Source: CAJXTB01 sp047626195
GTDB taxonomy: Bacteria > Myxococcota_A > UBA796 > GCA-2862545
Length of the DNA: 7,372 nucleotides
Assembly (NCBI GenBank): GCA_047626195.1
Contig: JBLHSN010000301.1
Coordinates: 1-7,372, forward strand
Direction of reading: 5' to 3'
Part shown: piece after piece, positions 5,809-7,372 of the stretch
Numbering within the stretch: the first letter of the stretch is position 1
Layout of the letters: each line of letters begins with the position of its first letter
Notes under the pieces: generated by a model
The model's database searches: none
Seen by the model: the letters and a program-made list of their open reading frames with translations, nothing else
Told to the model about the DNA's origin: nothing
Made by a program: the position numbers and the translations under genes

Positions 5809-6914
5809 TGGGCGTACTGAGCGACATCACAGCGGCGTCTCCGGCACTCGCCATCCTGCAAGCCGCGCTCAACGGTCCTCTGGCTCACCACAGTCAGTCC
5901 GAAGCAGACGTCCCACCCGAAGTCATCCCGTTCGCACCCCATGGTGACGCTGCGGTCTTCGGCGTGGTTGTCCCTGCTCCAGAGGTCACTTCTCCCACTT
6001 GGTACGCAGCCTCGTTTCCGTCTCAGGGACAGGCCACGCTGTACCGAACCATCCACGCGGGTGCGGTCGCCTGGGCTGGACCACTGTCACGAATAGAGGC
6101 GAGTGTCGCGCCTCTCGCCAGCGCGCTGTACACCGTTCCAGACCTTCGCGTTGCGGTACCCGTGGACTACTTGGAGCTTGAAGGTGCTGACGGGTTGCCG
6201 GTCTGGGTCCCGCGATGGTCGTGGCGTGAATCCGATGTTGGCGCACTCGTGTCGCCAATGGACGTCCCCGGTAGACTGGCTGACTTGGTCGAGACCGGAC
6301 GCCCCGGCTCGGCGCTTCAGCTTGGCCGCTACATGACCCACCAGCTGCGCAAATACCCAGGGCAACACGCGCTCAGCGAAGCGATCTGGTGCGAGCTAGC
6401 CCACGCCTACCGTGCCCTCAATCGCCCCACCTACGGCGCTCGGGCAGATGTTCTCGGCGGTCTCGAACCCGGAATCTCGCTGCGCACCAACGCCGCTTCT
6501 GGAGACGTCCCCCTCACCCATCTAGCGAGTGTGACTGCCCGGCTGAACAGCGACCTTCCAGGATTCGCGGGCGTTCTTGGTGGACGGGTGACTATCGAGC
6601 GTGCTGTACGCACCCGGGGGGCAGAGGAGCTCGTTCTACACCTCACCGTCTCTCTCGACCCCACCCGACGTCACGATAGTGCAGACATGGCTCACGTTCT
6701 GCTCATCCAAGCGCTCGCCACCGAGGTTGCCTACGGGCCGGTGGTTGGCGAGGTTGTGGAGTGCTGCCAGCGAATCCCCGACGGTACCTCAAGGCCTCCC
6801 CCCAGCGACGCCGCCGGACAGCGTATCTTCGAGCGGGGATACGTCATTGTCGGCGGTAAACGTCCTCTAGGCCCGAGAGAAGGCGACTTGAGCCCATTCG
6901 TCGCGTTCCGGTAG
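5808..6914 (+). CDS. Uncharacterised 368-aa cytoplasmic protein coupled to the lipoprotein
   Basis: I do not recognise this family. There is no signal peptide or membrane segment, so it is probably cytoplasmic. The N-terminal part (about 1-140) is rich in beta-strand-like stretches with several Trp residues (Trp65, 89, 133, 137, 139). Its segment VIPFAPHGDAAVFGVVV (39-55) faintly recalls the PFA..GDG..F strand pair of SMI1/KNR4 (SUKH) domains, but this is weak. A helical-looking middle (about 150-205) follows, with YMTHQLRKYPGQHALSEAIW. The C-terminal half (about 235-345) has alternating strands and helices, including GRVTIERAV and HVLLIQALATEVAYG. The start at 5808 shares one base with the lipoprotein stop (TAATG) and has AGGCGG upstream, so the two proteins are probably made together. 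A TPR gene follows 46 bases downstream. Coding is well supported; function is unknown. Confidence 0.82.
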   Translation: MGVLSDITAASPALAILQAALNGPLAHHSQSEADVPPEVIPFAPHGDAAVFGVVVPAPEVTSPTWYAASFPSQGQATLYRTIHAGAVAWAGPLSRIEASVAPLASALYTVPDLRVAVPVDYLELEGADGLPVWVPRWSWRESDVGALVSPMDVPGRLADLVETGRPGSALQLGRYMTHQLRKYPGQHALSEAIWCELAHAYRALNRPTYGARADVLGGLEPGISLRTNAASGDVPLTHLASVTARLNSDLPGFAGVLGGRVTIERAVRTRGAEELVLHLTVSLDPTRRHDSADMAHVLLIQALATEVAYGPVVGEVVECCQRIPDGTSRPPPSDAAGQRIFERGYVIVGGKRPLGPREGDLSPFVAFR

Positions 6915-6960
6915 CGAACTCACGTTCTCAAGACTGCTCGCACTTGTCCGACACGTAGAC

Positions 6961-7372
6961 ATGCAAACACACGACCTCGCCCGCGCGTCCTCTTCCCTGC
7001 AGCACAGTCCACACAACCCAGACGCCTGGGTGCAGATGGGCCGGGCCCTTGCTGCCCGCGGGGTTCGCGATGAACCAGCGGCGTGCTACCGACAAGCGCT
7101 GTTCTTCGCCGCCGACCACGCCGATGCCCTCATTGCGCTCGGCCTGACCCTGCTGCGAACCGCCGAGATCCGAGAGGCCGGACGCTGCTTTGCCCAGGTC
7201 CTGGCTACCAATACTAACCACCCCGAAGCCCTCGGTGGTATCGCTATGGTTCTCGAACGACAAGGGGACCTAGCGGGTGCCTGGACGTTCCTTCAGGCCA
7301 GTCGCCACGATGTGCCCATTATTGCGCTGGCAGCCGCGTCTGTCGGACCCCGCATCGGAAAAATTCGCCCGG
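6961..7372 (+). CDS. TPR-repeat protein, N-terminal part (runs off window)
   Basis: The frame opens at ATG 6961 and is still open at the right edge after 137 codons. A same-frame TAG at 6955-6957 rules out an earlier start. The next ATG is at 7036, inside the first repeat. Three tetratricopeptide-like helical repeats are visible at about residues 20-53 (DAWVQMGRALAARG, CYRQALFF), 54-87 (DALIALGLTLLRTAEI, GRCFAQVL) and 88-116 (EALGGIAMVLERQGDL, GAWTFL). TPRs are protein-binding scaffolds. There is no signal peptide at the N-terminus, so the visible part looks cytoplasmic. No clear ribosome binding site is seen. The gap to the preceding gene is 46 bases with no terminator, which is consistent with the same operon. 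The rest of the protein, and any effector domain, lies outside the window. Confidence 0.82.
   Translation, partial: MQTHDLARASSSLQHSPHNPDAWVQMGRALAARGVRDEPAACYRQALFFAADHADALIALGLTLLRTAEIREAGRCFAQVLATNTNHPEALGGIAMVLERQGDLAGAWTFLQASRHDVPIIALAAASVGPRIGKIRP

Overview
The window is high-GC, fairly dense bacterial DNA, and almost all intact genes lie on the + strand. Three features point to a Myxococcota or other former deltaproteobacterial lineage: a lipoprotein with an Asp/Thr-rich tether, Cys/Asp-rich tandem repeats of the CDGVCDEGE type, and several exported proteins that look lineage-specific. This placement rests on style and not on a marker gene, so it is only moderately certain.

Layout, left to right. 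(1) Positions 1-1348 hold the tail of an unidentified CDS whose TGA overlaps (ATGA) the start of an exported peptidase M19 (membrane dipeptidase-like) protein with an altered first metal site. (2) Positions 1349-1623 have no convincing gene. (3) Positions 1624-2841 are a decayed ISAzo13-family transposase. Its reading frame is intact from end to end but is broken by three nonsense codons, and one catalytic Asp is lost. (4) Positions 2842-3095 are non-coding, with a possible terminator hairpin. (5) Positions 3096-4205 encode an exported protein made of a calcium-loop-like motif, a left-handed beta-helix (hexapeptide repeats) and a cysteine-containing C-terminal domain. (6) Positions 4206-4479 are non-coding and end in a probable extended -10 promoter and a clear ribosome binding site. 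(7) Positions 4480-5808 encode a lipoprotein: lipobox, Asp/Thr tether, nine Cys/Asp repeats and a beta-propeller-like domain. (8) Positions 5808-6914 encode a 368-aa cytoplasmic protein of unknown function, joined to the lipoprotein gene by a TAATG stop/start overlap. (9) Positions 6961-7372 are the start of a TPR protein that runs off the window.

Genes 7-9 look like one transcription unit that couples a surface lipoprotein to two proteins without export signals. This is the most interesting uncharacterised module here, but nothing in the sequence proves a shared function. The M19 gene belongs to a separate upstream operon, and the transposase remnant lies between that operon and the beta-helix gene. 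No RNA genes, CRISPR arrays or recognisable defence systems were seen.
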